From contig JAPDRN010000082.1 in the NCBI GenBank assembly GCA_030247855.1, positions 98,799 to 162,798 on the forward strand: 64,000 nucleotides of DNA. The letters are read 5' to 3'. The stretch is from Knufia peltigerae. Lineage: Eukaryota; Ascomycota; Eurotiomycetes; Chaetothyriales; Trichomeriaceae. The notes under the pieces are model-generated. The model was not told the origin of the DNA. It saw only the letters and a program-made list of their open reading frames with translations, and made no database searches. Positions 1-10,479 of the stretch are shown here, piece after piece; the first letter of the stretch is position 1, and each line of letters starts with the position of its first letter. The translations under genes were made by a program, and so were the position numbers.

Positions 1-975
1 AAGCCTGGCGAAGGTAGTGGAGGTCCATGACCCTGGGAGGGTGTCGAGTTTGCATGAAGGAAGGGAGGTCGACCAGGACCCGGGTTGAGCTCACTGGCTC
101 CAAACACGTCGGCAATGGGAGGAAGTCGATTGTTGGTTTGGATTGCAGGAACATGATGGATGTGAGTTTGTGACGAGTTGGCGACATGATCACTGATTTG
201 TCTCGATGGGGGTGCCTCATACCTGCCAGTAAATGTCTGGTTTAGTGGCGCTGATTGAATAACACGTTCGTTGGCAAAGCGCTCGGCTGCAGGAGGCACA
301 ATCGATAACCCAGGTGGGGGCCTTTTCTTGGAGGAAGCTGCAGGTGTCTTGGAAGTGGTTGCCGTTGCTGGCTCGCTGGTCTTTCCTGTGTCCGGTCCAT
401 CTCCCCTTGCAGATTTAAGAAGTCGAGCTTGAATTATGGATCGCTGCTGGTCTCTCACAGACATGCTACGCTCAAGCTGTTCGCGCATTGCTGGGTCTTG
501 GGTTTGGAACCCAGGAGACAAGCAGGCCAGGCCGACATCCTGAACAACCAATCCGTCTCTTGCAGTCAGTGGTGTGGCCGATGGCCGAGAGTTCACATTT
601 GCGAGTAAGGCACCCGTGGTATTCAAATCCAACTTCTTAGGTCTGTGGCGAGTTGTCTGTAGGGATGGGGATGGGGGAGGTTCCTTCTTCACAATGATCT
701 TAGGGTGATCTGAACTACGAAGTCTGCCACGATGGACGTCAGTATCCGTCAGTTTCAATGAAGTTGTGTAATGCTTACGATCTTGGAGACCTCTTCCCAT
801 CTGATGGAGACTTCTCGTTGGCATTTGCGGGCGTGTTTGTCTCTGAAAGTATGCCCGAGTCGGAGTTCCTGTCTCTACTCGTAGAAGGAGCCAGTGGCGG
901 ATAGCTTCTGGGGCTCAAGTTACGATCGAGTGAAGGCATCGGAGCAACCGCAGCTGAAGCCACTGCGGTCGACAT
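1..975 (-). CDS. 5' part of unrecognised Pro/Ser-rich protein (runs off the window)
   Basis: This is the N-terminal part of a gene that continues beyond base 1. Exon 1 is 975-779 and starts at the ATG at 975; reading further upstream would need a TTG start. A 55-nt intron (778-724) has a GTAAGC donor, a CTGAC branch site and a CAG acceptor. Exon 2 is open from 723 to the window edge, giving about 306 residues. The chain is low-complexity, rich in Pro, Ser and Thr, with a basic patch (KRPPPGLSIVPP) and stretches that look like conserved short motifs (NRLPPIADVFG). No catalytic or zinc-binding motif is visible. The composition suggests a nuclear regulatory or scaffold protein, but this is inference and I cannot name the family. 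It is preceded by an unusually long gene-free region. Confidence 0.75.
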
Positions 976-3900
976 GGCTGAACGACGATGAAGTAGCAAC
1001 AAGGCTGCAGTATACGGAGTATTGTTCTGCGAGATCCCAGCAGATGTCCAACTCTTTTACCTCGTCAATCACAACCCAGTCGTCGATAGTGCGCCGTGGT
1101 GTTGGTCAATTGGATAAACAGCAAACTAAACGAGTGGTCTCGCAGAAATACAGCGCGAGAGGTAGGACAGCGGTTCGACCGCTGGGCCAGCACAACCTCT
1201 GGTAGAAAGCGAGTGACCTGAGGGCGATAAAAACCAACCGATCCGGCTTAGACAGAGGACAAAGCACACTCCAGCCTGGGCGGATTGGGTTGGAAAGGGA
1301 ACGGGATGAGAGAGCAACGAGCGGCTAGGACGTTCTTTGAGAAACGCGGCCTGTGAGGTTTCGAATAATGAGGGAGGGAGGAAAGGGAAAAAAGCGGGTG
1401 CGGGAAGGAGGGCAAGAAACGAGGCAGGCTAAGACAAGTGGACTTTTGGAACAGACACGACAAGGGTTGAATCGGGAGACATGAATCAGAGATGTCGAAG
1501 CAAGAGAGGTGTGGCACAGACTACTCCGTAGGTGTTGCAGGGGATCGATCTGCCCCAGGTCCAAAGCCAACAACGGTTCTTCCACTTAGAGAGCGCTGAG
1601 GCTTCCGTTAACCCCCTTGAGCCTAGCGGCGTAGCGGGAGAGTTTCAGGGATGCAGGAGCCCAAGCAGCGCCCAGCAGTCAGATTCTAGGGTGCCCTTTT
1701 AGGGCCAGCAAACGGAGTAGGCGGCCCCTTCTTACTTAGACTGCCCCCCCAGACTGACACAAAATCTATTGATACGGAAGTCTTATCGCCACTCGCATGC
1801 ATCCTGAAGCTTCGTTTCGAAGCTCGTTAGTCCTGCGACTTTGTATTTAGTTGGCCATACTTCCGTGCTTCACCGACGGACAAGTAGCCTGATCAATATT
1901 AATTTCCATCGACTTCATGCATTATTGCGACTGCTTGTCTCGTCATCTCGTCTCGTGGCCGCCACCCACGGCGCAATCGCTTCGACGAAGTTCGGCTGGC
2001 CCCCCCTTTCGCCATTTCTTTTGCGTGCACGGTGCGGCAAACAATGTTTCAAGTTGCCAGATGCCTGGCGTCAGTGCTCAACGCATGACCCCCTCTACAT
2101 TACCTCTTACGGTGTGCCCTCTCTGTGTTCGTCGCGACTCCTTGGCCCCGCAGCCTCGAGACGCGTTTGATATCCCTCCATTCCGGGAATCGTCTCCAGC
2201 CAAGTTCTAGCCTTGTGTGTCACGGGCCCGCTTGTCGATAGAAAAACTGTTTTTTTCCGTATGTATGCAGCAGCACAGAAAGAGTGGTAGTTGGGTGACC
2301 CGGATGTGCGGATTGCTACGGCATCTAGCTCTTACGACTTTGCCTGTCACACGTTGCAGCCAGACGGAATCCATGCCTGAGTATTGGACCGTCCAGAAGA
2401 GACCTGCATGTCGCAGCCGCCAAAGTGGCACAGACCGAGTAGCCCATTGGGCCTGGCGGGCTCTCCTTCCCCTCCCAAGCATGCAAGCGAAGGTCACTCA
2501 AAACTTGCCGGCCCTCCAGACAAAACTGGTAGGCTCACCAGGCTAGAGTCCAAGTACAATAGTTAGGCTGTCAGCCCTGGACGTCCGAGGCCCCCATGTC
2601 GTATCCTTCTGCTCACTTGCAGCAGGCACTATTAGGCGCGGCCGAACCGTTGGTGCCAGGGTGCAGCCTTCTGCAAGGCCGGAGTCATGCCTGGAAAGAG
2701 GCTGGCTGGCGGTACACTACAGCGCACTCAAATAGTAAGGTTTGCTGAAACATGTCCAATGCCTCTAAACGTCGATCGCACTGCGAAGATGGTCAGATTT
2801 GTCGAGCCTGACGCACTGGATCAAACTGCACATCCCGCTGATCGAAGCGATGGCGCAGAGATGGCTGGAGAGAATAATCCGTACTAGACAGAGTCAGGCA
2901 ATACTAAACGATCCTCAAACAGGTGCAACCACGGGATGCTAATATTATTGTTTTTGTTTGCACGTAAGACTTTGCCCCCGGTTGGACATAAATGTTTATT
3001 CGAGAAATGAATATGCTTGCAATAGTTGTTCATTCGTCCAGTCATCATCCTCTTGTTCTCCCCTGATTTTGCTGGCCGTCTCACTTATCGCTAGTTTCAT
3101 CTCGGTTTTCCCTAGCCGAGCTAGTGAGCCACGAGGCAGGCCAACAGATGTCGATGCGATGGGCGAATGATGCCGGTTCCTGAAACGCTCACCTGTACGC
3201 TAGCACTTCAGGGGCCCCATAGCGTTGCTTGATCCCTGTATCCCTGGGTTTCAACTACAAGAATCGCAACTTAAGCATCAGTATTATTGCGTACGTCCGT
3301 ATTCCGTGAAAATGCATGAAACGATGGTCTTGTCCTGTTCTTGTATAGGCTCGAAGTCTCACCGACAAAGTAATAATAGGAAGCTTTTTTTTACCATGTC
3401 TGCTTCACGGACTCGATTGTTATTAATGAGCAGTGAAGCCTTGGTCCAATTACAAGTTGTCTACGTCGTTTCGATGACTTACCAAGAGAAAAGCACAACA
3501 TCATTTTTGAGGGCACTCTAGAGTGTAAAGCGAGCTGACAAAGTCTATGTTGTTGGTTTTTACAAAAGGATTTATATTCTCCATAATCCGTATAGTACAA
3601 TAAGTCGGTATGATTCAAGTATGCGCAAGGCGTCGTACATTTTCGACTTATCCTTTTCCTCAACTTGTGTAATCGCTCCTTACTCGAATAAGTCCTGCTC
3701 TGGTATATCTTTCCATTTGTTGTCTGTCTGTGTAACTCATTGGCAGAGGTGAGTGGCCAACATTCGCCTTTAGAGCAGTCCAGATCAGTCAGTCCAACAT
3801 TTCAAAAGCGCAAGAATTATTCCATGGTTGGGTAGTCGGTATAAAGCACTTCCATCGTGTGTGCTCCTCTCGACGGTAGCCTTACGGATTCTTTCGAGAC

Positions 3901-4279
3901 TTTAGCATTGGCAGTTGCATGCTATTCCCTTTGAAACATTGTTCACGAGTTGACCACAGCGTATTGATCAAGAAAACAGCATGATTCTGGGCGCAGCATC
4001 CATATGGTCGAGTTACTTGAGTCCGTCGTCACAGAGTTTGAAGCCTTGTGCCACCGTCCACAAAAGCAGGCCGTCAGACTGGTCAAATTACGAAAATGAC
4101 GAGCTCAATGCTCTGAAGAAATTAGTCAGACAATAAAATTTTCTCTCCAGCAGCCTCGCCTGCTTTGTATCTTGGCGCTAGACTAACGGCTTTTCGGCAA
4201 GGTTGGAGATTTTTCGTGAAGATTATCTCTTTTTACATCGGCCCAACATCGAGAGATATACAGGAAATCAGCAGTCATC
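976..4279. other. long gene-free region (3.3 kb)
   Basis: No supported gene lies here. Short ORFs on both strands lack family signatures and splice context. The part next to the minus-strand gene (about 1250-1600) is pyrimidine-rich on the minus strand, as expected for a fungal promoter or 5' leader. Two exact copies of the 9-bp motif TACGGAGTA/TACTCCGTA lie at 1013-1021 and 1522-1530. From about 2900 the sequence becomes AT-richer with no recognisable element. Confidence 0.6.
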
Positions 4280-4852
4280 ATGTCGAACGACAGCGACATA
4301 TCAATGGTGGACGAGGAGGAAGAACTCAAGCACGCCGACGATTTAACTCTGGGTGGTCTGCCGAAGCTGGTCATTGTAGGTTTAGCAAAATCCCTCTCCA
4401 CCTTGCGAAAGGCCTCCCTTTCTAATACTTACGACACTTAGCTGCCGGGCGCATCTACTCATGCTGCGTCATTCCAAATTGAAAAGGAAGATCACACTCT
4501 AGGCAATGCCTTACGGTATTTTGTCAACAAAAAGTAAATGCAACTTTCGAACTTCACTCAGTGCCGGTGGGCCAGTTCTAATATGTTTCCAGTCCCGACG
4601 TAGAATTCTGCGGATACACTATTCCCCATCCCTCCGAGACGAAAATGAACATTCGCATCCAGACTTGGGGTAAGTCAAGAAGTCCTCGAGACCGAGCGCC
4701 GCCAGCAGAGTCTCTAACTCCAAGCAGAAGATACGCGGACGACAGCGGTTGATGCCCTGCGAAAGGGCCTCGTTGACATGATGGACGCCTGCGATGTGAT
4801 TACTGAAAAGTTCACCCAAGCACGAGACGAATTTGATGCACAGAAATCGTAA
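4280..4852 (+). CDS. RPC19: RNA polymerase I/III subunit AC19 (RPC19/RPAC2)
   Basis: Encodes the small alpha-like subunit shared by RNA polymerases I and III, which pairs with AC40 to form the assembly platform, in nucleolus and nucleus. Four exons: 4280-4375, 4442-4533, 4593-4669 and 4728-4852. The introns are GT-AG (donors GTAGGT, GTAAAT, GTAAGT), and splicing gives 129 aa. The protein has a short acidic N-terminus and then the alpha-N dimerisation segment: [32 protein letters not shown] and a helical C-terminal end ([15 protein letters not shown]). Length and motifs match the family. The ATG at 4280 is the only one in frame before the conserved part. The gene converges on the NDUFA6 gene with only 83 bp between stop codons, so the transcripts probably overlap at their 3' ends. 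Confidence 0.95.
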
Positions 4853-4935
4853 TGATTTATCGATTTTGGTGATGCATTGCGAAGGCGCTGGGGGTTTTCT
4901 GGTTTAGCTATGTACAGTGGTTGGTACCATGACTT

Positions 4936-5519
4936 CTAGTTCCGTCCCTAAGTATTGCGTTAGGTTGTTTACGCAAAGACTCGTAGCATCGAGACATACC
5001 TCAAGGAATCCAGACATGAAGTTCTTTGGTAACCTGGCGTTCTCGTCCTCTTCCGTTCTCCAGTACTTCATTATGTGCGAATTCTGTTTCCAGAAGTTAA
5101 GTGTTTCCTTTAAAAAGTTCCTCGTAAGCATCAGATTTGTATTGCCGGAGTGTCAAACGCACTTGGAATTCGGCGTGGCTCTGTTGGAGCAAAACATCCA
5201 CCGCCTGTAGATGATTGACATATCTGTGTTTCTCAAACTCTTGTCTGACTTTCGTCCGGATCTTGGAGACTGGCATGTTCAGGGAGTACATCGACTGGAT
5301 CTCAGGGCTCTTTTTCTTGATCAGCAGGGCTGTCCGTCGTGGGTCAGGGGGAAAATCAGCATACAGCTCTGAGCCATTCGCGGTATGATCTGAGAACTCG
5401 TCGTTGCGCATCTGCCCAGTTAATGGCTGTGGAAAGGTCAGCGCGTTTGCAAAGCTGCGGAGGGAGTTTGACGTACACGACCGCGACCTTTGGGCCAGAT
5501 ATGTAGGGTTGATGGTCAT
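4936..5519 (-). CDS. NDUFA6: mitochondrial complex I LYR subunit (NDUFA6/B14, 14.8 kDa)
   Basis: Encodes the accessory LYR-motif subunit on the matrix arm of NADH:ubiquinone oxidoreductase, which binds acyl carrier protein. Five exons: 5519-5477, 5426-5365, 5309-5163, 5107-5000 and 4947-4936, giving 123 aa. Intron donors are GTACGT, GTATGC, GTGCGT and GTATGT. The mature chain begins MTINPTYLAQ and carries the LYR-family helix (RRVLRSYREWLRA, with S in place of L in LYR), then MYSLNMPVSKIRTKVRQEF, DVLLQQSHAEFQ, ETLNFWKQ and a GFLEGRN end. The last exon is only 12 nt and supplies the last three residues and the stop. Without splicing the frame runs on into unrelated residues, so the family ending supports the model. 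The divergent promoter with HIS3 is about 270 bp. Confidence 0.93.
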
Positions 5520-5790
5520 GTCGATGTATTGCACACTCACATAGGAGCGTTCTCGTGAGTTCTGGTCGGCGAGACGCAGTCTGCGTGGATTGATGTTAAG
5601 GTCTAGGGTTGCGGAGCTTCGACCTCGGCGAACCTGCTCCATTTGCTGCCCAATCACCACCAGGCATTTTGTAAGTGGAGATCACGTTAAAATACCTTCC
5701 AAGTGCCCTTTCGATGACATCTGGATTAAAAGAAACCACAGTCGCCAGCGCCAGCACCAGCACCTCAACACAATACCAGGAAAGGAAGTA
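5520..5790. promoter_or_regulatory. shared divergent promoter NDUFA6 / HIS3
   Basis: A 271-bp interval lies between the two start codons, which point away from each other, so it must hold both 5' leaders and promoters. I see no clear TATA box or named operator. An ATG in frame with HIS3 occurs at 5590, but its extra N-terminal residues resemble no family member, so the interval is read as non-coding. Confidence 0.5.
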
Positions 5791-6570
5791 ATGGGTTCCA
5801 TTGAGAGAGCCACACCAACCACAATGTCCAGACGCACACATACACTGAATCGGATAACCAACGAGACTAAAATTCAAGTCTCTCTTTCCCTTGATGGAGG
5901 TCCACTGCCCGCCTTTCAACCATCAGATCACTTCGATTCGTCAATACCTAACGCACAAAAGCAAGCACACCCTGATGTACTCTTTCCTCTGCCATCATCT
6001 CATCATGCGACACAAATCACTGCGACCCAGCAGATCGCCATCTCAACTGGAATTGGATTCTTGGACCACATGCTCCACGCGCTAGCAAAACATGCTGGCT
6101 GGTCATTGGCAGTGCGCGCGTCGGGGGATCTTATCATCGATGACCATCACACAGCAGAGGACGTCTTTCTAGCAGTGGGATCGGCTTTCAATGGTGCCTT
6201 GGGTAAGAGAACTTCCCTAGTGCGATTTGGTCGAGGAGATGCGCCGCTTGACGAAGCCCTTTCGTGGGCAGTGATCGATCTTTCAAACCGACCATACAGC
6301 GTGATCGATTTTGGCTTCACCCGAGAAAAGATCGGCGACCTCAGCACGGAAATGATCACCCACGGCCTCGAGAGTTTCGCACAGGCGGCCAGTGTCACTT
6401 TACATATCAAGTGTGTGTACGGACATAACAACCACCACAGAGCAGAGAGTGCCTTCAAGGCTCTTGCTGTAGCGTGCAGACAGGCTTGCGAGAGAAGAGC
6501 AGAAGGCACCGTTGGTAGTGGAGATGTCACGAGTACCAAAGGTGTACTTGGATCCAGCGTCAGTGAATGA
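5791..6570 (+). CDS. HIS3: imidazoleglycerol-phosphate dehydratase
   Basis: Catalyses dehydration of imidazole-glycerol phosphate to imidazole-acetol phosphate, the sixth step of histidine biosynthesis, using manganese in a 24-subunit complex. Intronless, 259 aa from the ATG at 5791 (MGSIERATP); a second start at 5824 (MSRRTHTLN) is equally usable. Visible motifs are [19 protein letters not shown], the first metal motif [39 protein letters not shown] and the second metal motif [14 protein letters not shown]. Between SLDGG and TGIGF there is a Ser/His/Pro-rich insertion of about 40 residues, commonly found in filamentous fungi. All expected metal-ligand histidines are present. Confidence 0.97.
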   Translation: MGSIERATPTTMSRRTHTLNRITNETKIQVSLSLDGGPLPAFQPSDHFDSSIPNAQKQAHPDVLFPLPSSHHATQITATQQIAISTGIGFLDHMLHALAKHAGWSLAVRASGDLIIDDHHTAEDVFLAVGSAFNGALGKRTSLVRFGRGDAPLDEALSWAVIDLSNRPYSVIDFGFTREKIGDLSTEMITHGLESFAQAASVTLHIKCVYGHNNHHRAESAFKALAVACRQACERRAEGTVGSGDVTSTKGVLGSSVSE

Positions 6571-6875
6571 AGCAAAACCTTTGGGGTCTGAATAGATTGT
6601 AACAAGAAGCGTCATTGGATTTTAATCTCGTTCCTCAGATGTTCCCTTTGGGATAAAAGGATTGTTGCGTTATCAGCAATAAGAAACGCTCGTAGACAGC
6701 ATTAAGCATCCAAAATCAGTGTTCAAAAACCCAACAAGACTTCTTCCTTTGATGTTTTAGGCTTCTCTGCTCTGAATATGAGCAGGGCCGAATCCGTGCC
6801 ATAAAACCATCCCAAGGCCAAAAACGCCGCGCTGTACATACATAACAGTAATCATGAAAATGTGACAAAGCACAC
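6571..6875. other. 3' intergenic region between convergent genes
   Basis: 305 bp between the HIS3 stop and the CenH3 stop, holding both 3' ends. No recognisable element beyond AT-rich stretches suitable for polyadenylation. Confidence 0.5.
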
Positions 6876-7386
6876 TCAGCCCAGACCGCCCCAGGCACCT
6901 CTTATCCTCCGAGCTAGCTGGATATCTTTCTGCATTATAGTAACCCTCTTTGCGTGGATGGCGCAAAGATTGGTATCTTCAAAGAGGTGTACGAGAAAGG
7001 CTTCGCTGGCTTCCTGTAGTGCCTGTATTGCTTGACTCTGCCATCTTAACTCCTGAGCTGCTCGAGTGGGAAGGAGATCAATTGCGATTTCGCGGACTAG
7101 ACGCGCAAAGGGGAGTTTGAGAATCAACAGATCTGTTGACTGCTGATATCGTCTGATTTCTCGAAGAGCAATTGTTCCTGGCTTATATCGATGCGGTCTC
7201 CTCGTGGGCACTGGGTCGCCGGCTGGTCCCAAAAATCAGCGCTGTTCCATTCACGATCGATGACAGAGAATACTTACGTTGCGCGCGAGGTCGGCCCATA
7301 CTTGTTCTCGACTTGACCTGAGAGCCTTGCCCTTTGCGGGGAGTCGTGCGTTCGGATTGGCGTCTCACATGCTTGGTCTGCGCCAT
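6876..7386 (-). CDS. cenpA: centromeric histone H3 variant (CENP-A/CenH3)
   Basis: Replaces H3 in centromeric nucleosomes and marks the site of kinetochore assembly. Two exons, 7386-7278 and 7222-6876, separated by a 55-nt intron (GTAAGT donor, GCTGAT branch site, CCAG acceptor), give 151 aa. The N-terminal tail (about residues 1-48) is basic and shows none of the canonical H3 tail beyond a short ART-like arrangement. The fold starts at [18 protein letters not shown] and ends in [20 protein letters not shown], followed by AWGGLG. Loop 1 ([14 protein letters not shown]) is longer than in canonical H3 and the C-terminus differs from the H3 ending. Both features identify CenH3 rather than H3. 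The gene is divergent from the Derlin gene. Confidence 0.95.
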
Positions 7387-8114
7387 GGTGCTTTAAGAGG
7401 TGCTGATCCTCCAAAGAAAGAGGTGAGGAGGGAGGCGCGTAGGAAATTGCTCAAGTGTAAGTCGCTACGTAGACTCGAAAATCGAGGTGGTGGATTGTCG
7501 GGTAGTGCAAATCGATAATGGTCGTGGGCGGACGTTACGGCGCTGGGGAGTGGGCACCGTAGCGGTTCAAGGATGCTATCTCCTAGAGATTGCGTTCAGA
7601 GACAGACTGATCGGTCATGCGGTGTCGGTGTCGCGCGCCAGTATGCTGGATTTGTTCAAAAAGTGACTGTGCTCATCAAGGTCGCGTCCCGCATTGAAAT
7701 CCGCAGAGGGCGCGTCAATTGGACTGAGGCGGCTGACAAAGACTCGCCCGGGGTACCTATTTGCGCCTAACGTGGTGGCCTCTGCCTTACCTGACGCTTT
7801 GATTCGACATCATTCGACGTTCCGGGAGGCATCAAACACCTCGTTCTTCAGACAATCCCGCACAGCAAACAAAGAGGCCACCTACCACCTACCCACCTCT
7901 CACCATAGCCTGTCGCCACTACATGAACCTATCATTCCCCATCCTGTCGCCGATTCCTCCTCCAGATAAATATCACCATGACTACTCTGACCTTCGCTCG
8001 CCGATTCTGACGCAGTCCGTGTTGTCCCCCATCTACACTATCGTCCAGAGTCCCGAATTCCTCTCGGACTTCTCGCGAACCATCCTCCCGTTTTTTCAGC
8101 TCATACCTTGGATC
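7387..8114. promoter_or_regulatory. divergent promoter region CenH3 / Derlin
   Basis: 728 bp between two outward-pointing start codons. An ORF in frame with the Derlin begins at 7923 but encodes a Pro/Ser-rich stretch not expected in a Derlin, so it is read as leader. No specific regulatory site can be named. Confidence 0.45.
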
Positions 8115-8938
8115 ATGGCAGCAATATTAGGCGGAGGCGAGGAAGCCCTGGGTCAGCTGGGCCAGTTTCCTCTAGAACAATGGTTCTTCGAGATGCCACC
8201 CTGCACCCGGTACTGGACGACAGCCACCGTCATTACATCAGTCCTGCTCCAATGCAAAGTCATTACGCCCTTTCAACTCTTCTATTCATGGCGCGCAGTA
8301 TACTATAAGTCTCAGGTAAGAGAGAGCCATTGTACACTACCCCCAAAAATAACACGATCTCGCGCTGACACGGTCTGGTCTAGTATTGGCGACTGATAAC
8401 CACATTCATATACTTTGGACCCCCGTCCCTAGATCTCGCCTTTCATGTCTTCTTTCTCCAACGATATTCCCGACTGTTGGAACAAGGCTCGGGCCCTTCA
8501 CCAGCGGTCTTCTCGTGGCTGCTGCTGTACGCTTGCGCGTCGCTGCTCGCCCTCAGTTCACTCACCACCTCAATCCCGTTCCTCGGTTCAGCCCTGTCAA
8601 GTACGCTAGTTTACATCTGGTCTCGACGAAACCCGGATACGCGACTCAGCTTCCTGGGAGTGTTGGTGTTCACGGCGCCTTACCTACCTTGGGTGTTGAT
8701 GGCTTTCCACATGTTCATGCACGGTAGTATCCCCAAAGATGAAATCTTGGGCGTGATTGTAGGTCACGTCTATTATTTTCTTGCCGACGTTTGGCCTGGT
8801 CTACATGAAGGACAGAGACCGATGGATCCTCCAGAATTCTGGGTTCGATTATGGGAAGGGCGACGTGCCGAAACTGGAGAGCGAAACATCGATGGAGATG
8901 TAGCTGCCGCTGCCGCACGACCTGGAGAAGTACGGTGA
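8115..8938 (+). CDS. Derlin (Der1/Dfm1-like ERAD rhomboid pseudoprotease)
   Basis: Encodes a multi-pass ER membrane protein that helps move misfolded proteins out of the ER for degradation. Exons 8115-8315 and 8384-8938, with a 68-nt intron (GTAAGA donor, CTAG acceptor), give 251 aa. The start at 8115 (MAAILGGGEEALGQ) places the hallmark PLEQWFFEMPPCTRYWTT close to the N-terminus, as in other Derlins. Then follow TPFQLFYSWRAVYYKSQYWRL, FGPPSLDLAFHVFFLQRYSR, hydrophobic helices around residues 95-175, and the GHVYYFLADVWP segment. A polar tail of about 45 residues ends in an Ala run. No catalytic Ser-His pair of active rhomboids is seen, as expected. Whether it is closer to Der1 or Dfm1 is unresolved. 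Confidence 0.93.
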
Positions 8939-9936
8939 TAGAGATGTAGCATGAGAACTGAGCATAATATAAAATCAAATTTGGACTAAGTCATGTTGAA
9001 CCAGCACCAGTAAGAAACATTTAGTGTGTTTCGTCAAAACCGGCCTTTGTGGATTGCCTGGGAAAGAGTACGAACAGGGAGGCTGGTCGGGGGACCATGT
9101 GCCATCTGCGTAGGAATTCATTCTGTGTCTACCTCGCGAACTCGAAAGACTGTAAAGGCGTGATTTCGATGAGTCCAGCTAGGTCAGTCAGGACAAATGT
9201 GAAGTTGAAAGCCTTGTGATTGTCCTGAAGCATCCATCTAATGGTAGGAAAGAAAGAGGCTTGCTCCTCAGTTCTTGAGTTCCCAACTCTGACTTGCCGC
9301 TGGTCGTTGGCCATGTTAACTGCCCATAAAATTCAATGGTGGCGATGTTGATTAATCATCAGCTAGGCTCTGGAATCCCCCAAGCCATGGCTAAAGTTAC
9401 ACTTGTATATGTCGTTGGCCGTGTCCATCCCGCGCTTGACCATGCAGTAGGTGCATCATACGAGTGTTCCTTGGAGAGAACACTTAGATGAAGCAGTCAA
9501 CCCAACATTCTTTGTCGAATTGAGATCTTGCTCAGCGTGTATCTTCGACTTCTGAAACACCGTGAAACATCGTGTTGAGTGAACTGGTCTGCTACCCTTC
9601 TGGGGCGATGTGTCATCGAAATTCTGCATGAGGTAATTGTCGACAACACCAAGGGTGTGAAGGTGAGACTGTACTGGCATTTTCCGGGTGAGCGAGAGGA
9701 TTCTAGTCGGCCCTGGTAAGAGTGGACCCAGATGTCCCGGCAACTAAACGATCAGGTCGTCAGCCAGGAGCCTTAGACATTTGATCTAAGCCTCTATGGC
9801 GACAATCAATCTTTCCCCCGAGACAGCGCAGTCCATGCTAGTCGTCGAAAAGTGACGGGCAACGCTCAAGAATAAAACCTCAGATACGCCAGACTTGTGC
9901 TCAAGAATGGGCGGTGGGTATGTCCAAGGGGCGAGT
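8939..9936. other. intergenic region, 1 kb
   Basis: Lies between the convergent Derlin and cwc21 genes. Small ORFs at 9129-9314 and 9456-9743 (minus) have no family features. No repeat or RNA gene is recognised. Confidence 0.5.
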
Positions 9937-10479
9937 CTATTCTTCGGGCTCGCCTTGTTCTTTCTCCAGCTGCTGCTCTTCTCTTTCTCGGCGCCTCTTC
10001 TCCTGTCTGGCCATCGGGTGCTCGCCATCTTCTGAAATTTCGCCAGCCTTCAGGCCTAAAGCTCTACGAAGCCTCTCACTCTCTCGTTCTTTCGCTTCGG
10101 CCAGTTCATGCACTTGATAGCTTTTGAGACCTTTGCCATCCATTCTCTTACCGCCCGAGCGGCGGTCCTTGTTACGTTCCATCTCTGCCGTTAACTTCTC
10201 ACGCAGCTTGTCGCATTCAGCCTCGATTTTGTCCTCATCGACCTCGTCATCTTCTAACTTCTCTTGCAGTTCGAGGACTTTGACTTCGATATCCCGTAGC
10301 CTATCATGGTTCAGGATTTCCTGGTCCGGTTTGCGAGTCTTAGGGCCACGGGTGGACTCATCGAGACTGTAGGGTGCGCCGATACCTGTGTCGCGGGGTT
10401 TTAAGAGCGAAAGATTTCGCTGAACATAGCCTGAGGTCCCCGAGCCACGCGGAGTAGATAGACCAACGTTGGATGACAT
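9937..10479 (-). CDS. cwc21: pre-mRNA splicing factor Cwc21
   Basis: Encodes the fungal counterpart of the SRm300/SRRM2 N-terminus, a spliceosome component near Prp8 and Snu114 at the catalytic stage. A single exon of 180 aa starts at the ATG at 10479. The N-terminal SSNVGLSTPRGSGTSGYVQRNLS is the family signature. A charged helical segment around residues 62-95 (HDRLRDIEVKVLELQEKLEDD) is the cwf21 domain, which ends in a KLREKL helix. The C-terminal third is a Lys/Arg/Glu-rich coiled segment. The Arg-Ser repeats present in many longer homologues are absent, so this copy is short. The in-frame extension to 10548 is not supported because the signature starts right after the chosen ATG. Confidence 0.93.
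   Translation of the reverse strand: MSSNVGLSTPRGSGTSGYVQRNLSLLKPRDTGIGAPYSLDESTRGPKTRKPDQEILNHDRLRDIEVKVLELQEKLEDDEVDEDKIEAECDKLREKLTAEMERNKDRRSGGKRMDGKGLKSYQVHELAEAKERESERLRRALGLKAGEISEDGEHPMARQEKRRREREEQQLEKEQGEPEE

Noticed and set aside
5097..5660. 187-codon uninterrupted minus ORF as the NDUFA6 gene model
   Set aside because: It reads through three introns and misses the LYR helix; the spliced five-exon model restores the family sequence and ending.
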